From: Acidobacteriota bacterium
Lineage (GTDB): Bacteria > Acidobacteriota > Blastocatellia > Pyrinomonadales > Pyrinomonadaceae
Direction of reading: 5' to 3'
DNA length: 44,320 nt
Assembly: GCA_020200155.1 (NCBI GenBank)
Contig: JAIVJG010000165.1
Coordinates: forward strand, 1-44,320
A program made the position numbers and the translations under genes. Shown piece after piece: positions 28,360 through 37,893 of the stretch (the first letter of the stretch is position 1; every line of letters begins with the position of its first letter). The notes beneath the pieces were generated by a model that was not told the DNA's origin, did not search any database, and saw only the letters and a list, made by a program, of their open reading frames with translations.

Positions 28360-30741
28360 TTAGTGAATCAGGAGCGCATCGCCCGGCGCTTCGACGCCGA
28401 TGGGCCGGTAGTTCAGTTCGTCGCCGTCGCGGAAGACTTCGACGACCGACGCGCCGCCCAGATCACCTTGAATCAGAGCCTCGGAGAGCGGGTCTTCGAC
28501 GTACTTTTGCAGCGCGCGACGAATTGGCCGCGCGCCGTAGGCTCGATCCAGACAAGTCTTGGCGACAATCCAGCGCCTCGCGTCTTCCGTCAGGCGCACT
28601 TCGAGGCCACGCCTTTGCAGCGTCTTGTTCATCTGCTCGACTTGCAGGCCGACGATCTCCAGCAGTTCCTCGTCTATGAGCTGGTCGAAGATGATGATCT
28701 CGTCGAGGCGGTTGATGAATTCGGGATTAAACGTCTGGCGGACGGCGGACATGACCATCTCTTCCATCTTCTCGCGCGAGGCGTCGGGCGAGGCCTGGAA
28801 GCCGAGCGTGCCTTTCTTCTGGATGAAGCGTGCGCCGATGTTGGAGGTCATCACGATGATCGCGTTCTTGAAGTCCACGGTGTTGCCGAGCGAGTCCGTC
28901 AGGATGCCGTCCTCGAAGACTTGCAGCAGGATGTTGAAGACATCGGGATGCGCCTTCTCGATTTCGTCGAAGAGGAGCACGGCGTAGGGTGAACGCTTGA
29001 TGCGCTCGGTCAACTGCCCGCCCTCTTCGTGCCCGACGTAGCCCGGCGGGCTGCCGATGAGCTTCGAGACCGAATGCTTCTCCATGAACTCCGACATGTC
29101 GAAGCGAATCATCGCGCGCTCGGAGCCGAACAGAAACTCCGCGAGCGAACGCGCGACTTCCGTTTTGCCGACACCCGTCGGGCCTAAGAAGAGGAACGAG
29201 CCGACGGGACGCTGCGGGTTCTTGAGTCCGGCGCGCGAGCGCCGTATGGAGCGAGCGAGCGCGGAGATGGCAGGGCGTTGCGCGATCACGCGGTGATGCA
29301 ATTCCGCCTCGATGCGGAGGAGCTTCTGCATCTCCTCTTCCTTGAGCGAATTGACGGGGATGCCCGTCCAGCGCGCGATCACGTCCTCGATGTCGTCCCT
29401 CGTCACTTCGACCGACATCATCATCTCTTCCTCTTCGGAGAGGCGCGGCAACATGATCGAAGCGTTCTTGGGCAGGTAAATACTGCGCTCATCGAGCAGG
29501 TCGCTGTGGTCTGCGACGATGCCCGGCGACTCGCGCCGCGCGCGAAGTTTGACACGCGCCCCGGCCTCGTCAATCACGTCAATCGCCTTGTCGGGCAGGA
29601 AACGGTCTGGAATGTACCGGTTCGACTGGTAGACGGCGGCCTCGATGGCCTCGTCCGTGTAGCGCACTTGATGGAAAGCTTCGTAGCGTTCGCGTATGCC
29701 GTCGAGGATACGGACGGACTCTTCCTCGGTCGGCGGCGGAACTTTGACGGCCTGAAAGCGCCTCTCCAGCGAGCGGTCTTTTTCGATGGACTTGCGAAAC
29801 TCGGCGGGCGTCGTTGCGCCGATGCATTGAATCTCTCCGCGCGAGAGCGCGGGCTTCAGGATGTTGGCTGCGTCGAGCGAGCCTTCCGCGCTCCCCGCGC
29901 CGACGAGCGTGTGAAGCTCGTCTATGAAGACGATGTACTGCGGATTCTCGATCAGTTCGCGCATGATCTGCTTGAGGCGTTCCTCGAACTGCCCGCGATA
30001 TTTCGTGCCCGCGACGATGAGCGACAAATCGAGCGAGAGTATCCGCTTGTTTTCAAGAAACGACGGCACCTCGCCGCGTGTGATGCGCTGCGCGAGACCT
30101 TCGACGATGGCGGTCTTGCCGACGCCCGGCTCGCCGATCAGCACAGGGTTGTTTTTGGTGCGGCGGCAGAGTATCTGGACGAGGCGCTCAATCTCGTTTT
30201 CGCGCCCGACGAGCGGGTCGAGCTTGTCGTTGGCGGCATCTTCCGTCAGGTCGCGCGAGAACTCCGTCAGGTGCGGCGTCTCTTTCTTCTGCGCGGCGCG
30301 CGGGTCAACGCCCGTGGCGCGCGCGACTTCCTCGCGGACGGACGGCAGCCGCAGGCCGCGCTCGTAGAGAATCTCTGCGGCCATCGAACGCTCTTCGCGG
30401 AGCAGTCCGAGCAGCAAATGCTCCGTGCCGATGTGGCGGTGCTGAAGGCGGTCGGACTCCTCGTGCGCGAACGCCAGCACGCGCTTCGTCTCCGGCGCAA
30501 GCGGCAGTTCCACGGAGGTGGAAATCTTCTCCCGCAGCGGCGCACGACCCTCTATCTCTTTCCTGATCGCTTCGAGCGAAGCCTGTGCGCGTGCCAGAAA
30601 ACGCGACGTGAGCGTCTTGTCTTCGCGCATCAACCCCAGCAGCAGGTGCTCCGGCTCGATGGAGGGAGCGCCAAACTGGCTGGCCTCGTAGCGCGCAAAG
30701 AAAATCACACGCCGTGCCTTCTCCGTATAGCGTTCAAACAT
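28360..30741 (-). CDS. clpC: ClpC-type AAA+ Clp protease ATP-binding subunit
   Basis: [25 protein letters not shown]-terminal Clp repeats; two Walker A ([16 protein letters not shown]); shortened middle linker. Confidence 0.93.
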   Translation of the reverse strand: MFERYTEKARRVIFFARYEASQFGAPSIEPEHLLLGLMREDKTLTSRFLARAQASLEAIRKEIEGRAPLREKISTSVELPLAPETKRVLAFAHEESDRLQHRHIGTEHLLLGLLREERSMAAEILYERGLRLPSVREEVARATGVDPRAAQKKETPHLTEFSRDLTEDAANDKLDPLVGRENEIERLVQILCRRTKNNPVLIGEPGVGKTAIVEGLAQRITRGEVPSFLENKRILSLDLSLIVAGTKYRGQFEERLKQIMRELIENPQYIVFIDELHTLVGAGSAEGSLDAANILKPALSRGEIQCIGATTPAEFRKSIEKDRSLERRFQAVKVPPPTEEESVRILDGIRERYEAFHQVRYTDEAIEAAVYQSNRYIPDRFLPDKAIDVIDEAGARVKLRARRESPGIVADHSDLLDERSIYLPKNASIMLPRLSEEEEMMMSVEVTRDDIEDVIARWTGIPVNSLKEEEMQKLLRIEAELHHRVIAQRPAISALARSIRRSRAGLKNPQRPVGSFLFLGPTGVGKTEVARSLAEFLFGSERAMIRFDMSEFMEKHSVSKLIGSPPGYVGHEEGGQLTERIKRSPYAVLLFDEIEKAHPDVFNILLQVFEDGILTDSLGNTVDFKNAIIVMTSNIGARFIQKKGTLGFQASPDASREKMEEMVMSAVRQTFNPEFINRLDEIIIFDQLIDEELLEIVGLQVEQMNKTLQRRGLEVRLTEDARRWIVAKTCLDRAYGARPIRRALQKYVEDPLSEALIQGDLGGASVVEVFRDGDELNYRPIGVEAPGDALLIH

Positions 30742-30990
30742 AAAATCTAAATTGACTGGTCGAATTAGAAAGACGTTTCGTGTTGAATCCGGTGTGCCCG
30801 GAGGCCGGGAGTCGCGCCGACAGACCACCCGCCCGGCATTATAACTGAAACACTTGCCGGATGTCAGATTATAAAGACCCGATGGGCGAAGTCCAGGTAT
30901 TTTGAGAGTTAGGAGCTTAAAGTCTCAGCATTTAGGGTCACAGGCCGGGAACCGGCGCGTCATGCGTCGTTCGCTCCGGAGTCCGGAACT

Positions 30991-31803
30991 TCAGGCCCCG
31001 GACGCTCTCAACAGCCCGTCTTCCAAGACCAACCGGCGGTCGCAGGCACGCGCCAGTGTCTCGTTATGCGTAGCGACGAGCACGCAGGCGCGCGACGCGC
31101 GGCTGAGCGCGAAGAGCAGCGCGCCGACCTCTTCGCCCGTGCGCGCGTCGAGATTCCCTGTCGGCTCGTCGGCCAGTACGAGGCGCGGGCGCGTGACGAG
31201 TGCGCGCGCAATCGCGACCCTCTGCTGCTCGCCGCCCGACAATTCACCCGCGCGATGTTCTGCCCTGCCGGACAGTCCCACCGCATCCAGCATCTCCGCC
31301 GCCGCACGCATCGCCTCGCGCCGCCCCTCGCGCGCCACCAGCAACGGCAGCGCCACGTTCTCCGCCGCCGAGAGGTCTGCCAGCAGGTGTTGAAACTGGA
31401 AGACGAAACCGATCTCGCGCCCGCGAAAACGCGCCAACTCCGCGCCCCTCGCGCGCAGGATGTCGAAATCTCCGAGCCGCGCGCTCCCGCCGTCAGCCGC
31501 TTCCAGCCCGCCGAGCAGGTGCAGCAGCGTTGACTTCCCCGCGCCCGAAGCGCCCAACACTGCCACCATCTCGCCCGCGCCCAACGAGAACGAGACGCCG
31601 CGCAGCACCTCCAACACCCCGCCCGACGGATCGCGAAAAGACTTCCGCACGTCGCTCACGACGAGAAGGCCGGAGGCCGCAGGCTCAAGGCTTGAAGCTT
31701 GAGGCCGGAGACTCGCACCCGCGTCTGCTGGCGCGACGCGCGGAGAAGCGCGCCGGTCATCCGACGCCAGCCTCAAGTCTCCTGTCTCAAGTCTCTCTTT
31801 CAT
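30991..31803 (-). CDS. lolD: LolD-like ABC transporter ATPase
   Basis: VLGASGAGKSTLLHLLGGLE, LSGGEQQRVAIARALVTRPRLVLADEPTGNLD; start overlaps the upstream stop (ATGA). Confidence 0.87.
   Translation of the reverse strand: MKERLETGDLRLASDDRRASPRVAPADAGASLRPQASSLEPAASGLLVVSDVRKSFRDPSGGVLEVLRGVSFSLGAGEMVAVLGASGAGKSTLLHLLGGLEAADGGSARLGDFDILRARGAELARFRGREIGFVFQFQHLLADLSAAENVALPLLVAREGRREAMRAAAEMLDAVGLSGRAEHRAGELSGGEQQRVAIARALVTRPRLVLADEPTGNLDARTGEEVGALLFALSRASRACVLVATHNETLARACDRRLVLEDGLLRASGA
31667..31800. repeat. Heptamer inverted-array locus L7, inside the 5' end of the lolD-like ORF
   Basis: aggccgg/aggccgc/aggctca/aggcttg/aagcttg/aggccgg/agactcg and reverse complement of agacttg/agacagg/agacttg/aggctgg. 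Confidence 0.85.
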
Positions 31804-33044
31804 TCGTATCGTAGTGCCTCTGCGGGACGCACGCGCGACGCCTGTCGAGCCGGGTAGAGGGTCGCCAGCAGGCTGACGGCAAAAGCGGCCAGCGCGGGCC
31901 AGACGACATCCAGCGCGTGCGCGTGGAGCGGGACGTTGCTGACGGAGTAGACATCTGCGGGCAGTTGCACCAGCCTGAAATAATTTCCGAGCGCGCACGC
32001 GGCGAGTCCGAGCGCAACGCCCACGAGCGCGCCAATCGCCCCGATCAACGCGCCCTCCAACATGAAGATCAGCATCACGCCGCGCGGTTGCGCGCCCATC
32101 GTGCCGAGCACGGCGATGTCCGCGCGTCGTTCGACGACGACGAGCGCAAGTGTCGTCGTGATGTTCAGTGCCGCGACCAGCATGATGAGCATGATGATGA
32201 GCGCGACCGTCCGCCGCTCAAGTTCCAGTGCGGCGAAGAGCGGGCGGTTCGCCTCGCGCCAGTCCACGGTCGTCCACCCGTCGCCCATCGCGCGGCGCAC
32301 GCGCACGGCCAACGCGCCCGCGTCGTAGATGTCCCGCACCTCGATGCTGATGGCCGACGATTTCATCTCCGGCCCGGCAACGCGCGACACGTCGCCGAGC
32401 GAGAGATAACTCCACGTCGCGTCGTAATCGTAAAGCCCCGCACGGAAGACGCCCGCGACACGCACGCGGCGCGAGCGCGGCATGAATCCCGCAGGCGACG
32501 CCGACTGCTCGCCCGTGATGAGCAGACCTTCCTCGCCGACGCGCGCCAGTCCCGTGCGCGCGGCCAAATCCGCGCCGACGATGACGGGCGCGGGATTTTC
32601 GTCCGACTCGCCCGCGCCGCTGAAGAGAGGCTCGACCGCGCCGCTCAGAAGCGTGCGCCGGACTTCCGAGAGCGTGCGCGCAGACTCCGCGTCCAAGCCC
32701 CGCATGACGGTGTAAGCCGAGCCGTCCGGCCCACTCAGCAGCGCGCCTTCGTAAGTCGTCGGCGCGGCGTCCAAGACGCCCTCGACGCCGCGCACACGCG
32801 CGACGACGGCGCGCGGCTCGTTAATCGCCACGCCGCCGGAGCGCATCAGCGTGACGTGCGCCGTGCCGCGCAGAATCTTGTCGCGCAACTCGTCTCGAAA
32901 GCCGTTCGCCAGCGCCAGCGCGACGATCAGCGCCGCCACGCCGCACGCGATTCCGAAGACGGCGGCGGCAGCCGTCAACTTCACGACGCGCCGCCCGCGA
33001 CGCACACGCAAGTATCTGAGCGCGAGAAAAAGCTCGTAGGGCAT
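31800..33044 (-). CDS. LolC/E-like ABC transporter permease (FtsX family)
   Basis: MPYELFLALRYLRVRRGRRVVKLTAAAAVFGIACGVAALIVALALANGFRDEL; C-terminal FtsX domain. Confidence 0.88.
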   Translation of the reverse strand: MPYELFLALRYLRVRRGRRVVKLTAAAAVFGIACGVAALIVALALANGFRDELRDKILRGTAHVTLMRSGGVAINEPRAVVARVRGVEGVLDAAPTTYEGALLSGPDGSAYTVMRGLDAESARTLSEVRRTLLSGAVEPLFSGAGESDENPAPVIVGADLAARTGLARVGEEGLLITGEQSASPAGFMPRSRRVRVAGVFRAGLYDYDATWSYLSLGDVSRVAGPEMKSSAISIEVRDIYDAGALAVRVRRAMGDGWTTVDWREANRPLFAALELERRTVALIIMLIMLVAALNITTTLALVVVERRADIAVLGTMGAQPRGVMLIFMLEGALIGAIGALVGVALGLAACALGNYFRLVQLPADVYSVSNVPLHAHALDVVWPALAAFAVSLLATLYPARQASRVRPAEALRYE

Positions 33045-33052
33045 AGGAGAAA

Positions 33053-33190
33053 TCAGAAGGCGGAAGGCAGTATGCAGAAGGCGGTGGTTGAATGGCAATT
33101 GCGGGCGTTGAACGGCAATTCATGTTGAGATGTTCGGCAAAGAGCGTCTCGAATCGTTTCGACAGTCTTCCGCTTTCCGCCTTCTCTTCT
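33053..33190. repeat. Heptamer inverted-array locus L8, with an internal ~14-bp near-duplication
   Basis: aatcaga/aggcgga/aggcagt/atgcaga/aggcggt ... cagtcttccgctttccgccttctcttct; loop has ttgaatggcaatt and ttgaacggcaatt. Confidence 0.75.
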
Positions 33191-34776
33191 CACCTCTCCA
33201 ACACTGCGACCCACTGGCCTTTTCTGTCTTCGCGGTAGACGATGCGCCCGCCGAGCGACTCCGCGATTTCCTCCGCGGACAGTCCGCCGTGCGTGGAAAA
33301 GAGCAGCGCCACGTCGTACTGCGGCGACGCCGCCGACCGCGCGGCACGCTCAACGTCTTCGCGCTTGAAACTCTCGACGGGAAAAACTTTGAGCGGCCTG
33401 TCGAGATAGCCGAAGTAAGGATTCTTCAACTCGTCGCTCGCGGGCCATGTCGTCAGCACGCGCGCTTCCGGGTATTTGTCGGAGATGAAGTGCGCGGCGT
33501 CCCTGTGCAGCACGACGAAGTCGCGGTAGGCGAGATTTTCTTCCCACGGGAAACTGTACGGCGGATTGACGACGCTGCCGACGGCGAAGGCGACGCAGAC
33601 CGCCGCGACGACGAGCCGCCACTGGCGCACGCGCCGCCAGAGAGTAGAAACGCAGATGAGTATGACGAGCGGGTAGACGGGCAGCATGTAGCGCGCGAGA
33701 ACAGCACCGCCGACGACCGAGAGCGCCACGACGTGCGCGAGGATGAGAAGCGCGAAGATGAGTTGCACGGGCACGTCAATGCGCCGCCGTTCCGCGTCGC
33801 CGTCGCGCCTCGCCGGGAAGAACATCGCGACGAGGGCGGCGAGCGTGAGCGCGTACAGGTTCATGTGAAACGTGACGTGCTTGAGTCGTCCCAGTAGTGC
33901 CTCGAAGATGCGCGAGAGGTTGACGGTTGACTCAATGTTGTAGCGAAAGTATTCGGGGTTGCCGAAGGTGTAGCCGGTGCGTTGATGATGATACGCGAAC
34001 CAGAGCGCGAGCGGCACGAGCGCCAGCAGGAGCCCGAGCGCACGCACGACGGAGCGTCGCCCTTTCAGGCAGAAGGCCGTTGCGCCCACGCGTTTTCGAC
34101 CCGCGAGCCAGCACAAAAGCTCCCACCCACACAGCACGAGAGGCGTCAGAACGGCGGTCTCTTTCGTGATGCCGGCGAGCGCGAAAAGAAAAACGTAGAG
34201 TCCGCGCCGGACGTTTTCATTATCAAACAGCGACGCACTCGTCGCGCGTCGCGTGTCGTCGCGCGTTGGTAAGTAAAACACCAATCCCCAGACGGTCAGC
34301 GCCGCGACGCCCATGTCGAGGTGCGCGAGCGTGCTCTGCGCGAAGAAGACAGGGTAGAGCGCCGTGCAAAGAAGAGTCGCCCACGCCACACGCCTGTTCG
34401 CCACGCGCTCCGAGAGACGGAAGACTCCGAGCAGCGTGAGCGACGAGACCAGCAGCATCGCCGCCCGCGCGACCGCGATGTGGAAGCCGAACAGCTTCCA
34501 CGCCAGCGCGATGTAGGCCATCACGAGCGGCGGGTGCGCGTTCGAGAGCGTCGAGTGTGGGATGAAGTCGCCTGTGAACAGGATGTCGTGCGCCGCCGGG
34601 ATGAAGTAGCCGGCCTCGTCCCAGTAGTAGGGCAGACTTAAAACGGGCAGGTGAAGCAGAAAGACGACGGCGAAGATGGCGGCGCACAGCAGGAGCAGGC
34701 TCGCCAGCTTCTTCGTGCGCGGCTGCGCGGGCGTCGGCGAGGCGGCGTTCTCAACTGTTGGGCGCGGGGATGTCAT
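33190..34776 (-). CDS. GT39-like membrane glycosyltransferase
   Basis: 528 aa polytopic protein; LPYYWDEAGYFIPAAHDIL and NAHPPLVMAYIALAWKLFG. Confidence 0.8.
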   Translation of the reverse strand: MTSPRPTVENAASPTPAQPRTKKLASLLLLCAAIFAVVFLLHLPVLSLPYYWDEAGYFIPAAHDILFTGDFIPHSTLSNAHPPLVMAYIALAWKLFGFHIAVARAAMLLVSSLTLLGVFRLSERVANRRVAWATLLCTALYPVFFAQSTLAHLDMGVAALTVWGLVFYLPTRDDTRRATSASLFDNENVRRGLYVFLFALAGITKETAVLTPLVLCGWELLCWLAGRKRVGATAFCLKGRRSVVRALGLLLALVPLALWFAYHHQRTGYTFGNPEYFRYNIESTVNLSRIFEALLGRLKHVTFHMNLYALTLAALVAMFFPARRDGDAERRRIDVPVQLIFALLILAHVVALSVVGGAVLARYMLPVYPLVILICVSTLWRRVRQWRLVVAAVCVAFAVGSVVNPPYSFPWEENLAYRDFVVLHRDAAHFISDKYPEARVLTTWPASDELKNPYFGYLDRPLKVFPVESFKREDVERAARSAASPQYDVALLFSTHGGLSAEEIAESLGGRIVYREDRKGQWVAVLER

Positions 34777-35626
34777 CGGCGGGCGTCAGAGAGTTAATCA
34801 TCTCGGCGTCGAGCGAGGCTTCGGGCCGCTTAATCATCGTCAGGCTGTTGCCGCGCTCGTTGTACTCGACCTCGTCCATGATGTTGTAGATCAGGAGCAC
34901 GCCGCGCCCTGAAGTCTTGAAGAGGTTCGAGGGGTCGAGCGGGTCTGGAATCTCTTTGACGTTGAAGCCCTGCCCCTCGTCCTCGATGGTGAAGCGCGCC
35001 TCTCTGGTCGAGATGTCGGCGGTGATGCGGACGAGCTTGTTCGGGTCGCCGTGGTTGCCGTGCTTGACGGCGTTGACGAAAGCCTCGTCGAGCGCGATGA
35101 AGAGGTTGGAGCTGTCGGGCTTGATGATGCCTAAGCTCGCGACGCGCTCGATCAGGTAGTGCAGCACGCCGTTCATCAGCGAAAGATCGCTCGGCAACTC
35201 GAACTCGATGCGCTCGCGCACGAAGGGCAGCACCTTGAGGTCTTCGAGGAAGCGGAGTTTGTAGCCGAGCGTCTTCTCGACGATGTTACGCAGTTCCTCT
35301 TTCTCGTAAGGCTTCCGCAGGTAATTCGACGCGCCGACCTTGAAAGCTTTGACAAGAAAGTTGTGCTGCGACTCTTCCGAAGAGACGACGACGGGGACGA
35401 AGAGGCGCTTGCGTTTGAGTTCGCTGATGATCTGCACGCCGCTGTCTGCGTCTTCGGTGAGGTCGCTGATGATGAGGTCGAAGTCTTCGAGGTCTTCGCG
35501 CCCGACAGCCTCCGCGCGGTCGCCCGTCGCGACCACCTCGTGGCCGAGTTCGCGCAACGCGTCCGCCAGCACCGTGCGAAGTTCGGCGTTGCCGTCAACG
35601 ATCAGGATGCGTCGTCTGTCGTCCAT
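34751..35626 (-). CDS. Response regulator receiver domain plus HATPase_c (anti-sigma-type kinase) protein
   Basis: MDDRRRILIVDGNAELR..DLIISDL..YLRKPY receiver; FIALDEAFVNAVKHGNHGDP, IEDEGQGFN ATPase. Confidence 0.87.
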   Translation of the reverse strand: MDDRRRILIVDGNAELRTVLADALRELGHEVVATGDRAEAVGREDLEDFDLIISDLTEDADSGVQIISELKRKRLFVPVVVSSEESQHNFLVKAFKVGASNYLRKPYEKEELRNIVEKTLGYKLRFLEDLKVLPFVRERIEFELPSDLSLMNGVLHYLIERVASLGIIKPDSSNLFIALDEAFVNAVKHGNHGDPNKLVRITADISTREARFTIEDEGQGFNVKEIPDPLDPSNLFKTSGRGVLLIYNIMDEVEYNERGNSLTMIKRPEASLDAEMINSLTPADDIPAPNS

Positions 35627-35761
35627 CAAATGCCTTTGACCAGAGCCATTGAAAATGGGGAGGGTACGGAAAGCTTCGCGGCGAGACGCGAAAGCATTCC
35701 GCCTACGCTGTACGCCCGGCGGCAGCGCAGGGTTTCCAAATATATCACACAAGGAGGGGCC

Positions 35762-35857
35762 GGTAGGCAGCAGGCAGCAGAAACTTCAATCCGGGCACGT
35801 CCGCAAGTTGAATCCCAGTGTTTTGCGGTCGAAAACCACTGACTACTGACTACTATT
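35762..35857. repeat. Heptamer inverted-array locus L9
   Basis: ggtaggc/agcaggc/agcagaa ... accactgactactgactact. Confidence 0.85.
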
Positions 35858-35892
35858 TTGCTAGACTCGCCGCGCGTCTTCAAACAGATTTC

Positions 35893-36357
35893 ATGCAAGC
35901 TCCCGCTGAAACAGAACAGGCAAGCGTTGCGCCGGCAGCGCGCGAGAAAGAATCGCGCGGCGCGGCGGACAAACGCGTCGGGCGCGCATACGCCTTCGCC
36001 GACCTCGCGGACTACACGCCCAAACAGCGCTTCCTGATTCGCGCCGCAGACCTCGCCTTCTACGTGCTCATCGGCGTCATCGGTCGCACGGTCAGGTGGA
36101 AGGTAGAGGGCTGGGAACACTGGGAAGAGGCGACGCGCGGCGGCAGTCTGCCCATCTACACCTTCTGGCACGACCGCGTCTTCCTCGCCACTTACTTCTG
36201 GCGGCGGCGACGGATCGTCGTGATGACATCGCGAAGTTTCGACGGCGAGTACATCGCGCGCTTCATCCAGCGCTATTCGCGTGTTGGGATTTCTGCAAAA
36301 GACATATGGGCGAGGTCGCTGGCGCAAGCTGAAAGGCGCGGCGACGGTGCGATTTGA
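35893..36357 (+). pseudogene. DUF374/lysophospholipid acyltransferase-like gene truncated after FDGEYIARFIQR and joined to another gene
   Basis: LPIYTFWHDRVFLATYFWRRRRIVVMTSRSFDGEYIARFIQR present; downstream family core (DGPRGP region) absent; the ORF then reads through a different gene out of frame. Confidence 0.75.
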
Positions 36358-36448
36358 AGATGGCACGATTCGACGGGCGGAGTTACACTGGTACGAAGCG
36401 CACGGCATCGGTAAACGCCAGATGAAGATCAAACGCTTTCTCGATTAA
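36281..36448 (+). pseudogene. 5'-truncated small conserved protein (start codon lost at junction)
   Basis: Frame VLGFLQKTYGRGRWRKLKGAATVRFEDGTIRRAELHWYEAHGIGKRQMKIKRFLD*. Confidence 0.65.
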
Positions 36449-36452
36449 GAAT

Positions 36453-36692
36453 ATGAAACGCGAAAAGACCGATTCGATGCTCGCGATTTGCATTGATAAC
36501 GCGGGCTACGAGATGTCTCTCGAACGCCGCAAAGTCTATCCCGTGCTGCCGGACGAGAGCGCCGCGCGCAGCAGCTACGTTCGCGTCGTTGACGAGACGG
36601 GCGAAGACTATCTCTTCCCGGCCAGCCGCTTCATCCTGCTGCCCGTCACGCGCGAAGTCGAAGCGGCTGTGCTGGCCGAAACACAGGCTTGA
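36453..36692 (+). CDS. Small conserved hypothetical protein
   Basis: 79 aa; YEMSLERRKVYPVLPDESAARSSYVRVVDETGEDYLFPASRF, 5 bp after the preceding stop. Confidence 0.75.
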   Translation: MKREKTDSMLAICIDNAGYEMSLERRKVYPVLPDESAARSSYVRVVDETGEDYLFPASRFILLPVTREVEAAVLAETQA

Positions 36693-36732
36693 ATCGCTCG
36701 CACCAACCTTCAAATTATCTCTGGAGACAGCA

Positions 36733-37893
36733 ATGATTAATCAGGAACGCATCAAGAATCTTCTGCTCGAACTCGTCCAAATTGACTCAATCTCGCGCAA
36801 GGAGCGCGACGTGGCCGAGCGCATCAAACAGCTTTGCGAGGAGATGGGCGCGACGGTCGAGATTGACGACGCTGGAAGCAAGGTCGGCGGCAACTCCGGC
36901 AACGTCATCGCGCGCTTTCGCGGCACGATCCCCGACGCCGAGCCGATTATGATGAGCGCGCACATGGACACGGTCGTGCCCGGCGAGGGCGTGAAGCCGG
37001 TTGTCGTGGGCGACATCATCCGCACAGACGGCACGACCGTCCTCGGCGGCGACGACAAGTCGGGCGTCTCCGTCATCATCGAAACCATATGCTGCCTGCA
37101 AGAGCAGAACATCCCGCACACCGACATCGAAGCCGTCTTCTCCATTTGCGAGGAAGTGGGCTTGCTCGGCGCGAAGCACGTTGACGTGTCACGCTTGCGC
37201 GCGAAGTACGGCCTCGTCTTCGACTCCGACGACCCCGGCTTTCTTTTCACGAAGGGGCCTTCGGCCAACCACTTCGAGTTCAAAATCTACGGACTCGAAT
37301 CGCACGCCGGCGTCGCGCCCGAACAGGGTATCTCCGCCATCAAGATTGCCGCCGAGGCCATCAGCGTGATGAAACTCGGACGCATAGATGACGTGACGAC
37401 CGCCAACATCGGCGTCATCCACGGCGGCGAAGCGACGAACATCATCACCAACCTCGTCACCTTGAAAGGCGAGGCGCGCTCGCTCGACGAAGACAAACTG
37501 AACGCGCAGACCGCGCACATGATTAAGTGTCTCGAAGACGCGGCGGCTAAATATGAAGTGACGGTTGACGGCGTGACCACGCGTGGGCGCGTCGAATCGG
37601 ATGTCACACGCGAATATTACTCAATGGATGTGTCGGACGATTCGCGCGTCGTCAAACTCGTGCTCGAAGCCGCCTCGCGTATGGGACTCGAAGTTAAGAC
37701 GCTCGCCTCCGGCGGCGGCTGCGACGCCAACATCTTCAACAAGCGCGGCATCGAATGCGCCAACCTCGGCACAGGCATGCGCGCCATCCACACCGTCAAG
37801 GAATGGCTCGACGTGAAAGACATGTACGCCTCCGCCGAAATGACGCTGGAGATTATGAAACTCAACGGCGAGATGGCAGCGAAACAGGGATGA
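36733..37893 (+). CDS. M20/M25-family metallopeptidase (peptidase T-like)
   Basis: MMSAHMDTVVPG; GGDDKSGVSVIIE; SICEEVGLLGAKH. Confidence 0.9.
   Translation: MINQERIKNLLLELVQIDSISRKERDVAERIKQLCEEMGATVEIDDAGSKVGGNSGNVIARFRGTIPDAEPIMMSAHMDTVVPGEGVKPVVVGDIIRTDGTTVLGGDDKSGVSVIIETICCLQEQNIPHTDIEAVFSICEEVGLLGAKHVDVSRLRAKYGLVFDSDDPGFLFTKGPSANHFEFKIYGLESHAGVAPEQGISAIKIAAEAISVMKLGRIDDVTTANIGVIHGGEATNIITNLVTLKGEARSLDEDKLNAQTAHMIKCLEDAAAKYEVTVDGVTTRGRVESDVTREYYSMDVSDDSRVVKLVLEAASRMGLEVKTLASGGGCDANIFNKRGIECANLGTGMRAIHTVKEWLDVKDMYASAEMTLEIMKLNGEMAAKQG

Noticed and set aside
29278-30750. 490-aa plus-strand ORF antisense to clpC
   Set aside because: Shadow ORF; the opposite strand carries unambiguous ClpC motifs.
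30900-30945. Possible degenerate heptamer array 3' of the lolD-like gene
   Set aside because: gagagttaggagcttaaagtctcagcatttagggtcacagg is suggestive, but the units are too diverged and no second arm is evident.
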